Below, piece after piece: positions 6,850 to 16,040 of a stretch of 49,606 bases of DNA. The stretch is from Deltaproteobacteria bacterium (GTDB taxonomy: Bacteria; Myxococcota; Myxococcia; Myxococcales; 40CM-4-68-19). Under the pieces are notes generated by a model that saw only the letters and a list, made by a program, of their open reading frames with translations, was not told the DNA's origin and made no database searches. The number at the start of each line of letters is the position of its first letter. Position 1 is the first letter of the stretch. Location of the stretch: positions 1 through 49,606 of the forward strand of contig VBKL01000054.1 of assembly GCA_005879805.1 (NCBI GenBank), written 5' to 3'. A program made the position numbers and the translations under genes.

Positions 6850-8634
6850 ATGCGAATCTCGAAGCTCATCCCGCCTTCCGCGGCGTTCGTCGCCATCGCG
6901 CTCACGGCCGCAGTCCTCCTGCCCGCGGCGAAGATCCGCGGATTCGATCTGGACCGCTTCGCTCGCCTTCCCGTCCTCGAGGGCGGAAGGGTCAAGCCCA
7001 TCGACTCGGTCGCGCGGAACTCGCTGCTCCTCATCCGCAGCCAGCAGTCGTTCACCTGGCAGGGCCGGACCGTCGCCGCCGACGAGTGGCTGCTCGACGT
7101 CCTCTTCCGCCCCGAGATCGCGGACTCGCAGCCCGTCTTCTTCATCAACGACCCCGAGGTCCTCGGCCTGCTCGGCCTGAAGCAGACCTCCGATCGATAC
7201 TTTCCCTTCCGCGTGCTCGGGCCGCATCTCGAGAAGATCGAGCAGCAGGCCGCGGCGGCGCGCGAAGTCGACTCCAAGCAGCGGACCCGCTTCCAGGGCG
7301 CGATCCTGAACCTCTTCGATCGCATCTACCTCTACTACCGGCTGGAGAACACCATCCAGGTGAAGAACGGCCCCCGGCTCTCCGAGGAGATCGCCAGGGC
7401 CTCGGACCCGGCGTCGTCCGAGCGGCACGATGGCCTCGTCCAGCTCGCCGCCTTCCGCCTCTTGCCTCCGCCGGCCGGAGGGAAGGCCGAGGCATGGCGG
7501 AGCAGCGGCGAGGCCTTGCGCGCCGGTCGGGGAGCCGCCGCGGACCGCGGCCTCGAGCAGCTCGCCGGGATCGCGGATGCTTACGCGAAGCAGGATGCCG
7601 CCCTGTTCAACGTGGGCGTCGCGGGTTTCGAGTCGCTGGTCGCGCTGGAGAGACCGGATGCGCTCGAGCACGGTCGCTACGAGGTGCTCTTCAACCGCGC
7701 CCAGCCGTTCTACGCAGGAATGGTCATCTACCTCCTCGCGCTGCTCGCGCTCTTCGCCTCGTTCTTGTGGAAGCGCGCCATCCTCGCGCCGGCCGCCTTC
7801 GGCCTTCTCGTGGCCGGTGCTCTCGTCCATACGGCCGGCCTCGCTTCTCGCGTGGTCCTCCAAGGACGTCCGCCGGTGACCAACCTCTACTCGTCCGCCG
7901 TCTTCGTCGGTTGGGCCGCCGTCATCTGCGGCATCTTCCTCGAGCGGATGTACAGGCGCGGCATCGGTACCGCGGTCTCGGCCGCCGCCGGCTTCGCTTC
8001 CCTCATCGTCGCGCACCACCTGATGGGCGACGGCGACACGATGGAGATGATGCGCGCGGTGCTGGACTCGAACTTCTGGCTCGCGACCCACGTGGTCACC
8101 ATCACCATCGGGTACAGCGGCACCTTCCTCGCCGGCGCCCTCGCCATCGGCTACGCCTTCCGCCGGCAGCTCGCGACGCGGATCGATCCGGCGACCACCA
8201 AGGCGCTCGTCTCCATGACCTACGGAGTCATCTGTTTCGCGCTGTTCTTCAGCTTCATCGGGACCGTCCTCGGCGGAATCTGGGCCGACCAGTCGTGGGG
8301 ACGATTCTGGGGCTGGGACCCGAAGGAGAACGGCGCGCTCCTCATCGTATTGTGGAACGCCCTCATCCTCCACGCGCGCTTTGGCGGCTACGTCCGCGAG
8401 AAGGGGATCATGGCGATGGCCATCGGTGGCAACGTCATCACCAGCCTCTCCTGGTTCGGCGTGAACATGCTCGGCGTCGGGCTGCACTCCTACGGTTTCA
8501 TGGACGGCGCGGTCTGGACGCTCTCGGGCTTCATCGCCTCGCAACTCGCCCTCGTCGCGCTCTGCCTCTTGCCCCCGAAGTTCTGGAAGCCGCATCCTGC
8601 GGCTGCGGGCACGGAGCTCGCCGGAGGGCGATAG
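6850..8634 (+). CDS. ccsA: CcsA/ResC-type cytochrome c biogenesis protein
   Basis: A 594-residue protein. The second half is a multi-pass CcmC/CcsA domain with the WWD heme-handling motif (WGRFWGWDPKEN at about residues 482-493) and conserved membrane His residues. The first half (about 40-290) is a large periplasmic domain after one N-terminal helix, longer than in the shortest CcsA proteins but common in delta-proteobacterial homologs. It acts in the inner membrane with CcsB to ligate heme to apocytochromes. The ATG at 6850 follows the CcsB stop by two bases, implying a tight operon. Confidence 0.87.
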   Translation: MRISKLIPPSAAFVAIALTAAVLLPAAKIRGFDLDRFARLPVLEGGRVKPIDSVARNSLLLIRSQQSFTWQGRTVAADEWLLDVLFRPEIADSQPVFFINDPEVLGLLGLKQTSDRYFPFRVLGPHLEKIEQQAAAAREVDSKQRTRFQGAILNLFDRIYLYYRLENTIQVKNGPRLSEEIARASDPASSERHDGLVQLAAFRLLPPPAGGKAEAWRSSGEALRAGRGAAADRGLEQLAGIADAYAKQDAALFNVGVAGFESLVALERPDALEHGRYEVLFNRAQPFYAGMVIYLLALLALFASFLWKRAILAPAAFGLLVAGALVHTAGLASRVVLQGRPPVTNLYSSAVFVGWAAVICGIFLERMYRRGIGTAVSAAAGFASLIVAHHLMGDGDTMEMMRAVLDSNFWLATHVVTITIGYSGTFLAGALAIGYAFRRQLATRIDPATTKALVSMTYGVICFALFFSFIGTVLGGIWADQSWGRFWGWDPKENGALLIVLWNALILHARFGGYVREKGIMAMAIGGNVITSLSWFGVNMLGVGLHSYGFMDGAVWTLSGFIASQLALVALCLLPPKFWKPHPAAAGTELAGGR

Positions 8635-8639
8635 CGGAA

Positions 8640-11066
8640 TTGTTCCCCGGATCGGCCAAGCACCCGCTGGAGGTCTTCTTCGCTCCGCGGGGCGTCGCCG
8701 TCATCGGCGCAGCGGGCGCGATCGGACGCCGGGTGATGTCGAATCTCTTGACGAGTCCGTTCGGCGGGACGGTCTTTCCCGTCGACGCCGCGGCGGCGCC
8801 TGTCCTGGGCGTGAAGTCGTACGCGAGCATCGCGGCGATCGGAGAACCCGTCGATCTCGCCGTCATCGCCACGGCCGGCGCCGAGATTCCCGGCGCCGTC
8901 CGCGAGTGCGCCGCGGCGGGCGTGCGCGGCGCGATCATCGCTGGAGCCGGCTTGTTGGAACGCGAGGACGAGGTCCTGCGCATCGCGCGGGAAGCGCAGA
9001 TGCGCCTTCTCGGACCCGGCTCGCTGGGAATGATGTGTCCCGAGACGGGACTCAATGCCACCTCCGTGGGCGCGATGGCGCGCAAGGGCGACGTCGCCTT
9101 CCTCAGCCAGAGCGGGGCGCTGCAGACCGCGATCCTCGACTGGAGCCTGCAGGCGAAGGTCGGATTCTCCGCCTTCGCCTCGGTGGGATCGATGCTCGAC
9201 GTCGGTTGGGGCGATCTCATCGATTATCTCGGGAACGACGGCCGCACGCGGAGCATCCTCATCTACATGGAGTCCGTCGGCGACGCCCGCGCCTTCCTTT
9301 CCGCGGCGCGGGAAGTGGCGCTGCAGAAGCCCATCATCGTGCTCAAGGGCGGACGAACGGAGCCCGCCGCCCGGGCAGCCGTTTCCCACAGCGGAAGGAC
9401 GGCCGGAAGCGACGAGGTGCTCACCGCCGCCTTCCGGCGAACCGGCGTATTGCGCGTCGACTCCATCGCCGACCTGTTCTTCATGGCGGACACGTTGACG
9501 AAGCAGCCGCGTCCGCGCGGCCGGCGCCTCGCCATCGTCACCAATGCGGGCGGACCCGGAGTGCTCGCGACCGACGCGTTGGTATCGGGCGGCGGAGAGG
9601 CGGCGACGCTCTCTTCCGCCGCGCTGTCGCGCCTGGATGCGGTCCTTCCTCCGCAGTGGAGCCGCGGCAATCCCGTCGACATCCTCGGCGACGCCGATCC
9701 GGAGCGCTACGCGAAGGCGATCGAGATCGCCGTCGACGAGCCCGACGTCGACGGCCTCCTCGTCATCCTCGCTCCACAGGACGCCACCCAAGCGGCAGCC
9801 ACCGCGGAGCGGATGAAACCCTACGCGCGCCGCCGTTTCGACAAGCCGGTGCTCACGAGCTGGATGGGGAGCGGCGAGGTGGCGGCCGGCCGCGGCATCC
9901 TCGCCGAGTCCGGCATTCCCTGCTTCTGGTACCCGGATACCGCGGCGCGGATCTTCAACTACATGTGGAAGTACTCGTACAACCTGCGCGGCCTGTACGA
10001 GACGCCGGCATTCGGCGACGAGAACGCCGGCGCCCACGGCGAGGCGGACCCGCTCTTGCGCTCGGCCCGCGCAGAGGGCCGCACCGTCCTCACCGGGCCC
10101 GAATCGAAGCGGGTCCTCGCCGCCTACGGCATCCCGGTCGACCTGCCAGGTCCGGGGGCCGCCCGCGAAGGAGGCTTCGAGCTTCTCGTCGGAAGCACCG
10201 TCGATCCGCAGTTCGGTCCGGTCATCGCATTCGGGGCGGGCGGCGTCGTCGGCGAGGCCTACAAGGACCGCTCGCTCGCGCTGCCACCCCTCAACACCAC
10301 CCTGGCGCGAAGGTTGATGCAGCAGACCCGGATCCATGGCGTGCTCGCCGGCAACGCCGGCGCCCGCGCCCGCGCCGATCTGACCGGATTGGAGAAGCTG
10401 CTCGTCCGGTTCAGCCAGCTCGTCCTCGAGCAGCCCGCGATCCGCGAGATCGAGATCGACCCGCTCTTCGCCTCGGCCGAGCGCTTGTTCGTGGGCAACG
10501 CGCGCATCGTCCTGCACGGGCCCGACGTCCCTGCCGAGCGGCTCCCGCGGTCGGCGATCCGGCCGTACCCTGTCGAATACGTGGGAAGCGCGAAGCTGAA
10601 AAATGGAGAGACGGTCTCCATCCGTCCCATCCGCCCGGAGGACGAGCCGAAGATGGTCCGGTTCCACGGGACGCTTTCCGAGGAGAGCGTCTACAACCGG
10701 TATGCGGGGGTGATGCGGCTCGATACGAGGGTCGTCCACGAGCGGCTATCGCGCATGTGCTTCCTCGACTACGACCGCCAGATGGCGCTGGTGGCGGAGC
10801 GGGGAGGCGAGATCGTCGCGGTGGCGCGGCTCGTGCGCCTCTCCGGCACTCGCGCGGGGGAGTTCGCGCTCCTCGTTTCGGACGCGCTGCAGGGGCAGGG
10901 CCTCGGGACGGCGCTCCTCACCCGGCTCTTCCAGGTCGGCCGGGATTGGGGGCTCGATCGGATCGTCGCCGAGATCCTTCCCGGGAACGTTGCCATGCGG
11001 CAGATCTGCCGCCGTCTCGGATTCACCTTCGAAGCCGAGACCGGTGCGACGCTCCTCCTTCGTTGA
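8640..11066 (+). CDS. NDP-forming acyl-CoA synthetase-like / GNAT acetyltransferase fusion (Pat type) with shortened ATP-grasp
   Basis: An 808-residue protein from a TTG start 5 bases after the ccsA stop, with GGAGGG upstream. The order is CoA-binding Rossmann domain (about 10-135), succinyl-CoA-ligase-like domains (about 140-480), an ATP-grasp remnant (about 483-640) and a GNAT domain (about 650-805, acetyl-CoA loop near LQGQGLGTALL). Family members of this layout acetylate lysines, often on acyl-CoA synthetases. The ATP-grasp part runs from YGIPV almost directly to GGFELLVGS and VDPQFGPV. About 75-80 residues that normally carry the ATP-binding Lys are missing. Synthetase activity is therefore unlikely, and regulation by other ligands plus GNAT activity is likelier. 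It is convergent with a deacetylase-family gene. Confidence 0.85.
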   Translation: MFPGSAKHPLEVFFAPRGVAVIGAAGAIGRRVMSNLLTSPFGGTVFPVDAAAAPVLGVKSYASIAAIGEPVDLAVIATAGAEIPGAVRECAAAGVRGAIIAGAGLLEREDEVLRIAREAQMRLLGPGSLGMMCPETGLNATSVGAMARKGDVAFLSQSGALQTAILDWSLQAKVGFSAFASVGSMLDVGWGDLIDYLGNDGRTRSILIYMESVGDARAFLSAAREVALQKPIIVLKGGRTEPAARAAVSHSGRTAGSDEVLTAAFRRTGVLRVDSIADLFFMADTLTKQPRPRGRRLAIVTNAGGPGVLATDALVSGGGEAATLSSAALSRLDAVLPPQWSRGNPVDILGDADPERYAKAIEIAVDEPDVDGLLVILAPQDATQAAATAERMKPYARRRFDKPVLTSWMGSGEVAAGRGILAESGIPCFWYPDTAARIFNYMWKYSYNLRGLYETPAFGDENAGAHGEADPLLRSARAEGRTVLTGPESKRVLAAYGIPVDLPGPGAAREGGFELLVGSTVDPQFGPVIAFGAGGVVGEAYKDRSLALPPLNTTLARRLMQQTRIHGVLAGNAGARARADLTGLEKLLVRFSQLVLEQPAIREIEIDPLFASAERLFVGNARIVLHGPDVPAERLPRSAIRPYPVEYVGSAKLKNGETVSIRPIRPEDEPKMVRFHGTLSEESVYNRYAGVMRLDTRVVHERLSRMCFLDYDRQMALVAERGGEIVAVARLVRLSGTRAGEFALLVSDALQGQGLGTALLTRLFQVGRDWGLDRIVAEILPGNVAMRQICRRLGFTFEAETGATLLLR

Positions 11067-11069
11067 ACT

Positions 11070-11993
11070 TCATGGGCCGAGGAGCGCGCGAAGGTGGGCC
11101 TCGACGCAGCGCCCGAGGACGGAAAGATCGTACCCGCCCTCGAGGACCGAGACGATGCGGCCCGCCGCGTATCGGATCGCAGCCGACCGGATGACCTCCG
11201 TCACCCAGGCGTAGTCCGATTCGACCAGCCGCAACATGGCCATGCCGTCGTCGCGGTGGCCGTCGAAGCCCGCCGAGACGAAGATCATCTGCGGCTGGAA
11301 ACGATCGAGGGCCGGCAGCCACTCTCGCGTCACCGCCTCGCGAAACACGGCTCCGCCGGCGCCGGCGCCGAGCGGAACGTTGACCATGCGCTCCGAGCGG
11401 CCCTCGATGCCGCTCTCCGGATAGAACGGGTGCTGGAAGGTGGAAACCATCAGGACGCGCGGGTCGTTCCGGAAGATGTCCTCGGTTCCGTTGCCGTGGT
11501 GCACGTCGAAATCCGCGATGGCGACGCGAGCGAGGCCGTGCTGTTCGAGCGCGTGCGCGGCCGCGACCGCGACGTTGTCGTAGAAGCAGAACCCCATCGC
11601 CCGGGAACGGGTGGCATGGTGGCCGGGCGGCCGGACGCTGCAGAAAGCCGCGCTGGCCTTTCCCCCGATCACCAGATCGGTCGCCAGGACCGCCGCGCCG
11701 GCAGCGCGCCGGGCCGCGCGGAGCGTCTGGGGATTCATGGCGGTATCCGGATCGATTTCCACCAGACCGGCCCGGGGGGCGATGCTCTCGAGCGAGTCCA
11801 GGTACGACTCCTCGTGCACGCGAAGAAGCTGGGCTCGCGTCGCTTCCGGCGCGTCGAAGCGGGAGACGAGCCAGTCGAGACGCGAGGCGAGCAGCCGATC
11901 CTCGATCGCCCCGAGCCGCTCCGGCCGCTCCGGATGTCCTTCGCCCATCTCGTGCAGCAGGCAATCCGGATGCGAGACAAAGGCGAGCGTCAT
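11070..11993 (-). CDS. Histone deacetylase/AcuC-family deacetylase
   Basis: A 307-residue class II HDAC-fold enzyme. The Zn2+ and charge-relay residues are visible in RPPGHHATRS (about residue 123), DFDVHHGNGTED (about 160) and SAGFDGHRDD (about 248), with the substrate-loop Tyr in EGGYDLS near 290. It should hydrolyse acetyl-lysine or related acetylated amines in the cytoplasm. It ends three bases from the end of the Pat-like acetyltransferase gene, so the pair could write and erase the same acetyl marks; that is inference. It is followed upstream by a CBS-domain gene with a 15-base gap, suggesting one transcript. Confidence 0.85.
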   Translation of the reverse strand: MTLAFVSHPDCLLHEMGEGHPERPERLGAIEDRLLASRLDWLVSRFDAPEATRAQLLRVHEESYLDSLESIAPRAGLVEIDPDTAMNPQTLRAARRAAGAAVLATDLVIGGKASAAFCSVRPPGHHATRSRAMGFCFYDNVAVAAAHALEQHGLARVAIADFDVHHGNGTEDIFRNDPRVLMVSTFQHPFYPESGIEGRSERMVNVPLGAGAGGAVFREAVTREWLPALDRFQPQMIFVSAGFDGHRDDGMAMLRLVESDYAWVTEVIRSAAIRYAAGRIVSVLEGGYDLSVLGRCVEAHLRALLGP

Positions 11994-12008
11994 GAGCCTC
12001 GCATAGGC

Positions 12009-12596
12009 CTAGCCCGTCTCGAGGACGCCCGCCACTCCCTCGCCGGCGGGAAGCTCGCGGGAGATCCAGCGCAAGACGTCGCTGGAAGAAAGGATGCCGA
12101 CGACGCGACCCTCCCGGCCCGTCACCACCACGCGGTGGACCTCGCGCGCGCCCATCGTCTTCGCCGCGTCGAGGAGCGAGTCGCGTTCGTCGACGCAGAT
12201 CGCAGGACGCGTCATCGCGTCGAAAGCGCTTCCAAGTCTGGAGCCCCGCCGGAGGAGGTCCGTCCGCGTCACCATCCCGAGCGGGTGGAACTGCTCGTCG
12301 ACGACGGGCATCCCTCCGATGCGGTGGGAAGCGAGGAGTGCGGGCACTTCCTCGAGGCGCAGGTCGGGATCGACGCAGATCACGTGCCGGGTCATCAAGA
12401 GCGAGATCGGCGTGTTCTGCAGCGAGTCGCGCGCGAGGATCTCCGAGGTATCGGGCATCGCTCCCACGGGAGTGAGGCGATGGCACCCGACCTCTTTCCA
12501 GGTCTCTTCCGCGTCGCTGTTCGTGCCCACGAAGTCGGCGCATTCCCCGCACTGCTCGAGGTCCATCGCCCGCTTGGGGAACGGCGCCCTCGCCAT
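12009..12596 (-). CDS. CBS-domain-pair protein with Cys-containing N-terminus
   Basis: A 195-residue protein. Residues about 55-190 form two CBS motifs (MTRHVICVDPDLRLEEVPAL and MTRPAICVDERDSLLDAAK, each followed by a V-G-I/M-x-T/S-x-x-D ending). These modules bind adenine nucleotides and regulate partner proteins. The N-terminal 45 residues carry CGEC and a later Cys-His, possibly a small metal site. The start is uncertain: ATG at 12594-12596 has a nearby GGGG, and MDLEQ ten codons on is an alternative. It is divergent from the oxidoreductase operon and probably co-transcribed with the deacetylase gene. Confidence 0.75.
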   Translation of the reverse strand: MARAPFPKRAMDLEQCGECADFVGTNSDAEETWKEVGCHRLTPVGAMPDTSEILARDSLQNTPISLLMTRHVICVDPDLRLEEVPALLASHRIGGMPVVDEQFHPLGMVTRTDLLRRGSRLGSAFDAMTRPAICVDERDSLLDAAKTMGAREVHRVVVTGREGRVVGILSSSDVLRWISRELPAGEGVAGVLETG

Positions 12597-12630
12597 GGCG
12601 CCCCGCGGGATGGCCCCTCGCCGGAAGGTC

Positions 12631-12644
12631 GGCGCGAACCCTGC
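12631..12644 (+). promoter_or_regulatory. Candidate sigma-54 promoter for the 2-oxoacid oxidoreductase operon
   Basis: CGGCGCG-AACC-CTGCA is GG-N10-GC. It puts the transcription start near 12656, 19 bases before the TTG start, with the GGAGG inside that leader. No CGCAA dyad was found at the usual distances, and the site lies just beside the CBS gene start, so the support is moderate. Confidence 0.4.
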
Positions 12645-12674
12645 AAGGTCCCTCCAGCAAGTTCGGAGGCACCC

Positions 12675-14459
12675 TTGCGCGATCTGGTCATCGGAATGGC
12701 GGGTTCCGGAGGAGACGGAATCGTCAGCGCGGGCGAGTCGCTCATCGCCGCCTGTGCGGCGGAGGGCTACCACGCTCTCATGACGAAGAGCTTCGGCTCG
12801 CAGATCCGGGGCGGCGAGTCTTCCTGCCGGGTACGCCTCGGCGTCGCGCCCGTGCTCAATCCCGGCGGCGCGCTCGACGTCGCCGTCGCGCTCAACTGGG
12901 ATGACTTCCTCAAGTTCGGCTCGGAATTGCCAGTCGCGGGGAACACGGTCGTGGTCTACGACTCCGCGACCGGCATCGCCCCCGACGCGCTGCCCTTGGA
13001 AGGCATCGATCCCGCCGCCGTCTTCGCCGTCCCGATCGGCGAGATGGCGCGCAAGTCCGCCGGGACCGAGAAGGCGAAGAACACCGTGGTGCTCGGTCTC
13101 CTCGCCGGCTGGTTCGGCATCGCGCGCGACGGCATCCTGCGCGGCATCCGCAAGAAGCTCGCGAAGAAGGGACCCGAAGTCCTCGCCGCCAACGAGCGGG
13201 CGTTCCAGAGCGGGATCGACTACGCCGCCGCGCACCCGCTCGATTCCCCGCGCACCATCGATCGCCCGGGCCAGGCGACGAAGAAGCTGATCGTCGACGG
13301 CAACGACATCTGCGCCGCGGCGGCCATCTTCTCCGGCTGCGACTTCTTCGGCGGCTATCCCATCACTCCCTCTACCGAGGTGATGCAGCTTCTCGGACGC
13401 GAGCTGTGGAAGTACGGCGGCGCGGTGTTGCAGGCCGAGGACGAGATCGCGGGGATCGGTTCCGCGCTCGGCGCCTCGTTCGCCGGGAAGAAGGCGATGA
13501 CCGCCACCTCGGGCCCGGGGATGTCGCTGAAGACGGAGATCCTCGGCCTCGCCAGCATCGCCGAGCTTCCCCTGGTGCTCGTCGACGTCCAGCGCGGCGG
13601 GCCGTCCACGGGCATGCCGACCAAGTCGGAGCAGGGCGACCTGTTCCAGGCCGTCTTCTCGGCGAACGGCGACGTCATCCGTCCGGTGCTCGCGCCGACC
13701 TGCGTCGCCGACACTTTCGCGGTGACGGTCGAGGCCTTCAATCTCGCCGAGCGCTACCAGACGCCGGTGGTGGTTCTTTCCGACCAGGAGATCGCGCAGC
13801 GCAAGGAAGTCATCGATCCCATCGACACTTCCCGCTTCACCATCGTCGAGCGCGTGCGCCCCCGTGGCGCCGAGCTCGAGCCCTACGTCCGCTTCCGCCA
13901 GACCGAGAGCGGGGTGAGCCCCCTCAGCCATCCGGGGATGAAGGGCGGCAACTACCTCGCCGCCGGCATCGAGCACAACGAGAGGGGCGAGCCGACTGCG
14001 GGCGGAGCGGCGCACGCCAAGATGATGGAGAAGCGGTTCCGCAAGTTCGCGCCGCTCAAGACGCGCGAGGATCTCTTCCGCATCGAGGGCGACCCGAACG
14101 CCCGGCTCGCCCTGGTGAGCTGGGGATCGACCGCCGGCGTGTGCCGCGAGGCGCTACGGCTCGCGCGCGCCGACGGCCTCTCCGTCAAGCTGCTCGTGCC
14201 GTGGCTCCTCTATCCGGTCGCGGACGGCGTGTACCGGAGCTTCTTCGCCTCGGTGAAGGGCGGCCTCGTCGTCGAGCAATCGTACCAGGGCCAGCTCTAC
14301 CGTCTCTTGAAGATGTTCACCGACGTTCCCGCCGGCGTCCAGCCGCTCTGCCGCGCCGGGGCGAATCCGTTCCGCCCGACCGAGATCGCGGCGGCCCTGC
14401 GGGACATAGCGCTCTCGTTGCAGCGGCAAGCAGGCGACGCTCGCCAACCACAGGAATGA
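12675..14459 (+). CDS. korA: 2-oxoacid:ferredoxin oxidoreductase, fused gamma-alpha subunit
   Basis: A 594-residue protein. Residues 1-190 are the gamma (CoA-transfer/electron) domain, starting LRDLVIGMAGSGGDGIVSAG. Residues about 200-590 are the alpha subunit with the GYPITPSTE signature near 230 and the GPSTGMPTKSEQGDL block. With the next gene it oxidatively decarboxylates a 2-oxoacid to an acyl-CoA and reduces ferredoxin. This fused layout is typical of 2-oxoglutarate-type (KorAB) enzymes, but substrate choice cannot be read from sequence here. The TTG start is favoured by GGAGG 5-6 bases upstream and by the domain beginning there. No ferredoxin gene is adjacent. Confidence 0.88.
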   Translation: MRDLVIGMAGSGGDGIVSAGESLIAACAAEGYHALMTKSFGSQIRGGESSCRVRLGVAPVLNPGGALDVAVALNWDDFLKFGSELPVAGNTVVVYDSATGIAPDALPLEGIDPAAVFAVPIGEMARKSAGTEKAKNTVVLGLLAGWFGIARDGILRGIRKKLAKKGPEVLAANERAFQSGIDYAAAHPLDSPRTIDRPGQATKKLIVDGNDICAAAAIFSGCDFFGGYPITPSTEVMQLLGRELWKYGGAVLQAEDEIAGIGSALGASFAGKKAMTATSGPGMSLKTEILGLASIAELPLVLVDVQRGGPSTGMPTKSEQGDLFQAVFSANGDVIRPVLAPTCVADTFAVTVEAFNLAERYQTPVVVLSDQEIAQRKEVIDPIDTSRFTIVERVRPRGAELEPYVRFRQTESGVSPLSHPGMKGGNYLAAGIEHNERGEPTAGGAAHAKMMEKRFRKFAPLKTREDLFRIEGDPNARLALVSWGSTAGVCREALRLARADGLSVKLLVPWLLYPVADGVYRSFFASVKGGLVVEQSYQGQLYRLLKMFTDVPAGVQPLCRAGANPFRPTEIAAALRDIALSLQRQAGDARQPQE

Positions 14460-14463
14460 ACCG

Positions 14464-15339
14464 ATGACCTCCCTCTGCACGCTGACCGCGAAAGACTTCA
14501 AGAGCGACCTCAAGCCGATCTGGTGCCCCGGCTGCGGCGACTTCGGCGTCGTGCAGGCCATCTATCGCGCGCTGGCGGCCATCGGCCGGCCTCCGCACCA
14601 GATCGCCTTCGTCTCCGGGATCGGGTGCTCGTCGCGCATCCCCGGCTACACCACCGCCTACGGCTTCAACAGCGTGCACGGACGCGCGCTACCCATCGCG
14701 CAAGGGATCAAGATCGCCAATCCGGAGCTGCTGGTGCTCGCCGCCGGCGGCGACGGCGACGGCTTTTCCATCGGCGGCGGCCATGTTCCCCACGCCATCC
14801 GGCGCAACGTGGACCTCGCCTACATCGTCATGGACAACCAGATCTACGGTCTCACCAAGGGGCAGCTCTCTCCGACCAGCCCGCGCGGCCTGCGGACGGT
14901 CAGCTCCGCCTTCGGCAGCCTGGAGAACCCGGTGAACCCGCTCTCCTACGTCCTCGCGTACGGAGCGCCCTTCGTAGCGCAAGGAACGCCTGCGGACCTG
15001 CCCGCGCTGGCCGCGGTCATCGAGCAGGCGATCCGGTATCCCGGCTTCGCCTTCGTGAACGTGCAGTCGCCCTGCGTCACGTATGGCGAGGAGGAGCAGC
15101 AGATCAAGGCGCACAAGGCGCGCATGAAGCCCCTCGAAAGCCTCGGCCACGATCCTTCCGATCTGGTGAACGCCTTCCGCCTCGCCCAGGACTACGGCAC
15201 CGAGCTGTACACCGGCGTCCTCTACCGGAACCCCGATCCTTCGCCGACGCTCGATTCGCTGATGCGCGAGCGGCAGCAGAAGATGTCGGAAGGCGCGCTG
15301 CCACGGGAGCGGATCCTGGAGCTGTTCGCGCAGAGCTAG
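14464..15339 (+). CDS. korB: 2-oxoacid:ferredoxin oxidoreductase, beta (TPP-binding) subunit
   Basis: A 291-residue thiamine-diphosphate-binding subunit. The WCPGCGD start (residue 20), SGIGCSSR, the TPP/Mg motif GDGDG (about 98) and the MDNQIYGLTKGQ block (about 122) are the family signature; the Cys in WCPGC help bind a [4Fe-4S] cluster. It lies four bases after the alpha-gamma subunit and forms an enzyme with it that feeds low-potential electrons from central metabolism. It is convergent with the hemerythrin-like gene at 15365. Confidence 0.9.
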   Translation: MTSLCTLTAKDFKSDLKPIWCPGCGDFGVVQAIYRALAAIGRPPHQIAFVSGIGCSSRIPGYTTAYGFNSVHGRALPIAQGIKIANPELLVLAAGGDGDGFSIGGGHVPHAIRRNVDLAYIVMDNQIYGLTKGQLSPTSPRGLRTVSSAFGSLENPVNPLSYVLAYGAPFVAQGTPADLPALAAVIEQAIRYPGFAFVNVQSPCVTYGEEEQQIKAHKARMKPLESLGHDPSDLVNAFRLAQDYGTELYTGVLYRNPDPSPTLDSLMRERQQKMSEGALPRERILELFAQS

Positions 15340-15364
15340 CGGGTTCTACCGGAGCCGCCGCTGA

Positions 15365-15820
15365 TTAGCAGTCGCTGGCGTCGAGCACGATCGGGTCGTC
15401 CCGCAGCAACCGCTCGGAGAGCAGGTCCCGCTCCTCCGCGTCCATGTCGAGCAATACGTCCGCCACCAGCGACCGCGCCCGGCGCGCCATCTCGCGTGGA
15501 CCCAGCCTTCGATCGGTGTGCAGCGCATGGAGCACCGCCCGCTGATGGGAATGCTCCGAGCGGAGGAGATCGAGCCGCAGAGGTCCCCAGGCGTCGATGC
15601 GCTCGAGGACCGGGGCGAGCAGCTCCTCTTCGGCGGCGAGATGCACGCGCAGCTCGTCGGTGAAGGCATCGACGACGCGAATCAGCTCGGGATGATGCGT
15701 GAAGAGCTCGCCGTCGCTGCAGGCGAGGACGTTCGCCGCGGCCTCGCCGACCTCGACGATCGACTCGCGCAGTTGTTTGTGCTGCGCGAGCAGCATCGCT
15801 CTACGCTCCAGATGTCTCAT
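15365..15820 (-). CDS. Hemerythrin-like four-helix protein C
   Basis: A 151-residue paralog of the proteins at 3020-3927 and 38718-39167. It has LLAQHKQLRE near residue 12, VHLAAEEELL (HxxxE, about 60) and LRSEHSHQRA (about 87). The C-terminal helix is DMDAEERDLL, with the Glu pair but no His. The number of usable iron ligands is therefore lower than in a standard hemerythrin. It lies 32 bases downstream of a 50-residue ORF that has a strong ribosome-binding site and a sigma-54-type promoter, so both are probably one transcript. Confidence 0.72.
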   Translation of the reverse strand: MRHLERRAMLLAQHKQLRESIVEVGEAAANVLACSDGELFTHHPELIRVVDAFTDELRVHLAAEEELLAPVLERIDAWGPLRLDLLRSEHSHQRAVLHALHTDRRLGPREMARRARSLVADVLLDMDAEERDLLSERLLRDDPIVLDASDC

Positions 15821-15852
15821 GGGGCAATCCGCTGCAGGAAGCGCGCCCGCGG

Positions 15853-16005
15853 TTACGGGGCGAACACGCAGCTCAGGAAGGTCGTCCGGCGGCCCAGCAG
15901 GATCGCCTTGCAGCAGCGGAGGTAGGCGGCGGCGCCGAATTCACGGACGATGGTTGCGGAGTGCCGCAGGACCTCTTTCGTGGTGATGACTCCGCAGATC
16001 GCCAT
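15853..16005 (-). CDS. Uncharacterised 50-residue protein, first gene of a sigma-54 transcript
   Basis: A short ORF starting MAICGVITTKEVL with a purine-rich GAGAGAGAGG site 5-6 bases before the ATG. It encodes 50 residues with four Cys (one CC pair), several Arg and a moderately hydrophobic C-terminal half. There is no signal peptide and no family I recognise. Support for it being real comes from the ribosome-binding site and from a tandem-dyad/sigma-54 control region whose predicted start lies 24 bases upstream. The hemerythrin-like gene follows 32 bases later. The alternative is that it is an untranslated leader of that gene. Confidence 0.55.
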   Translation of the reverse strand: MAICGVITTKEVLRHSATIVREFGAAAYLRCCKAILLGRRTTFLSCVFAP

Positions 16006-16040
16006 GGCCGCCTCTCTCTCCTCTCTTGCACACCGGTATT

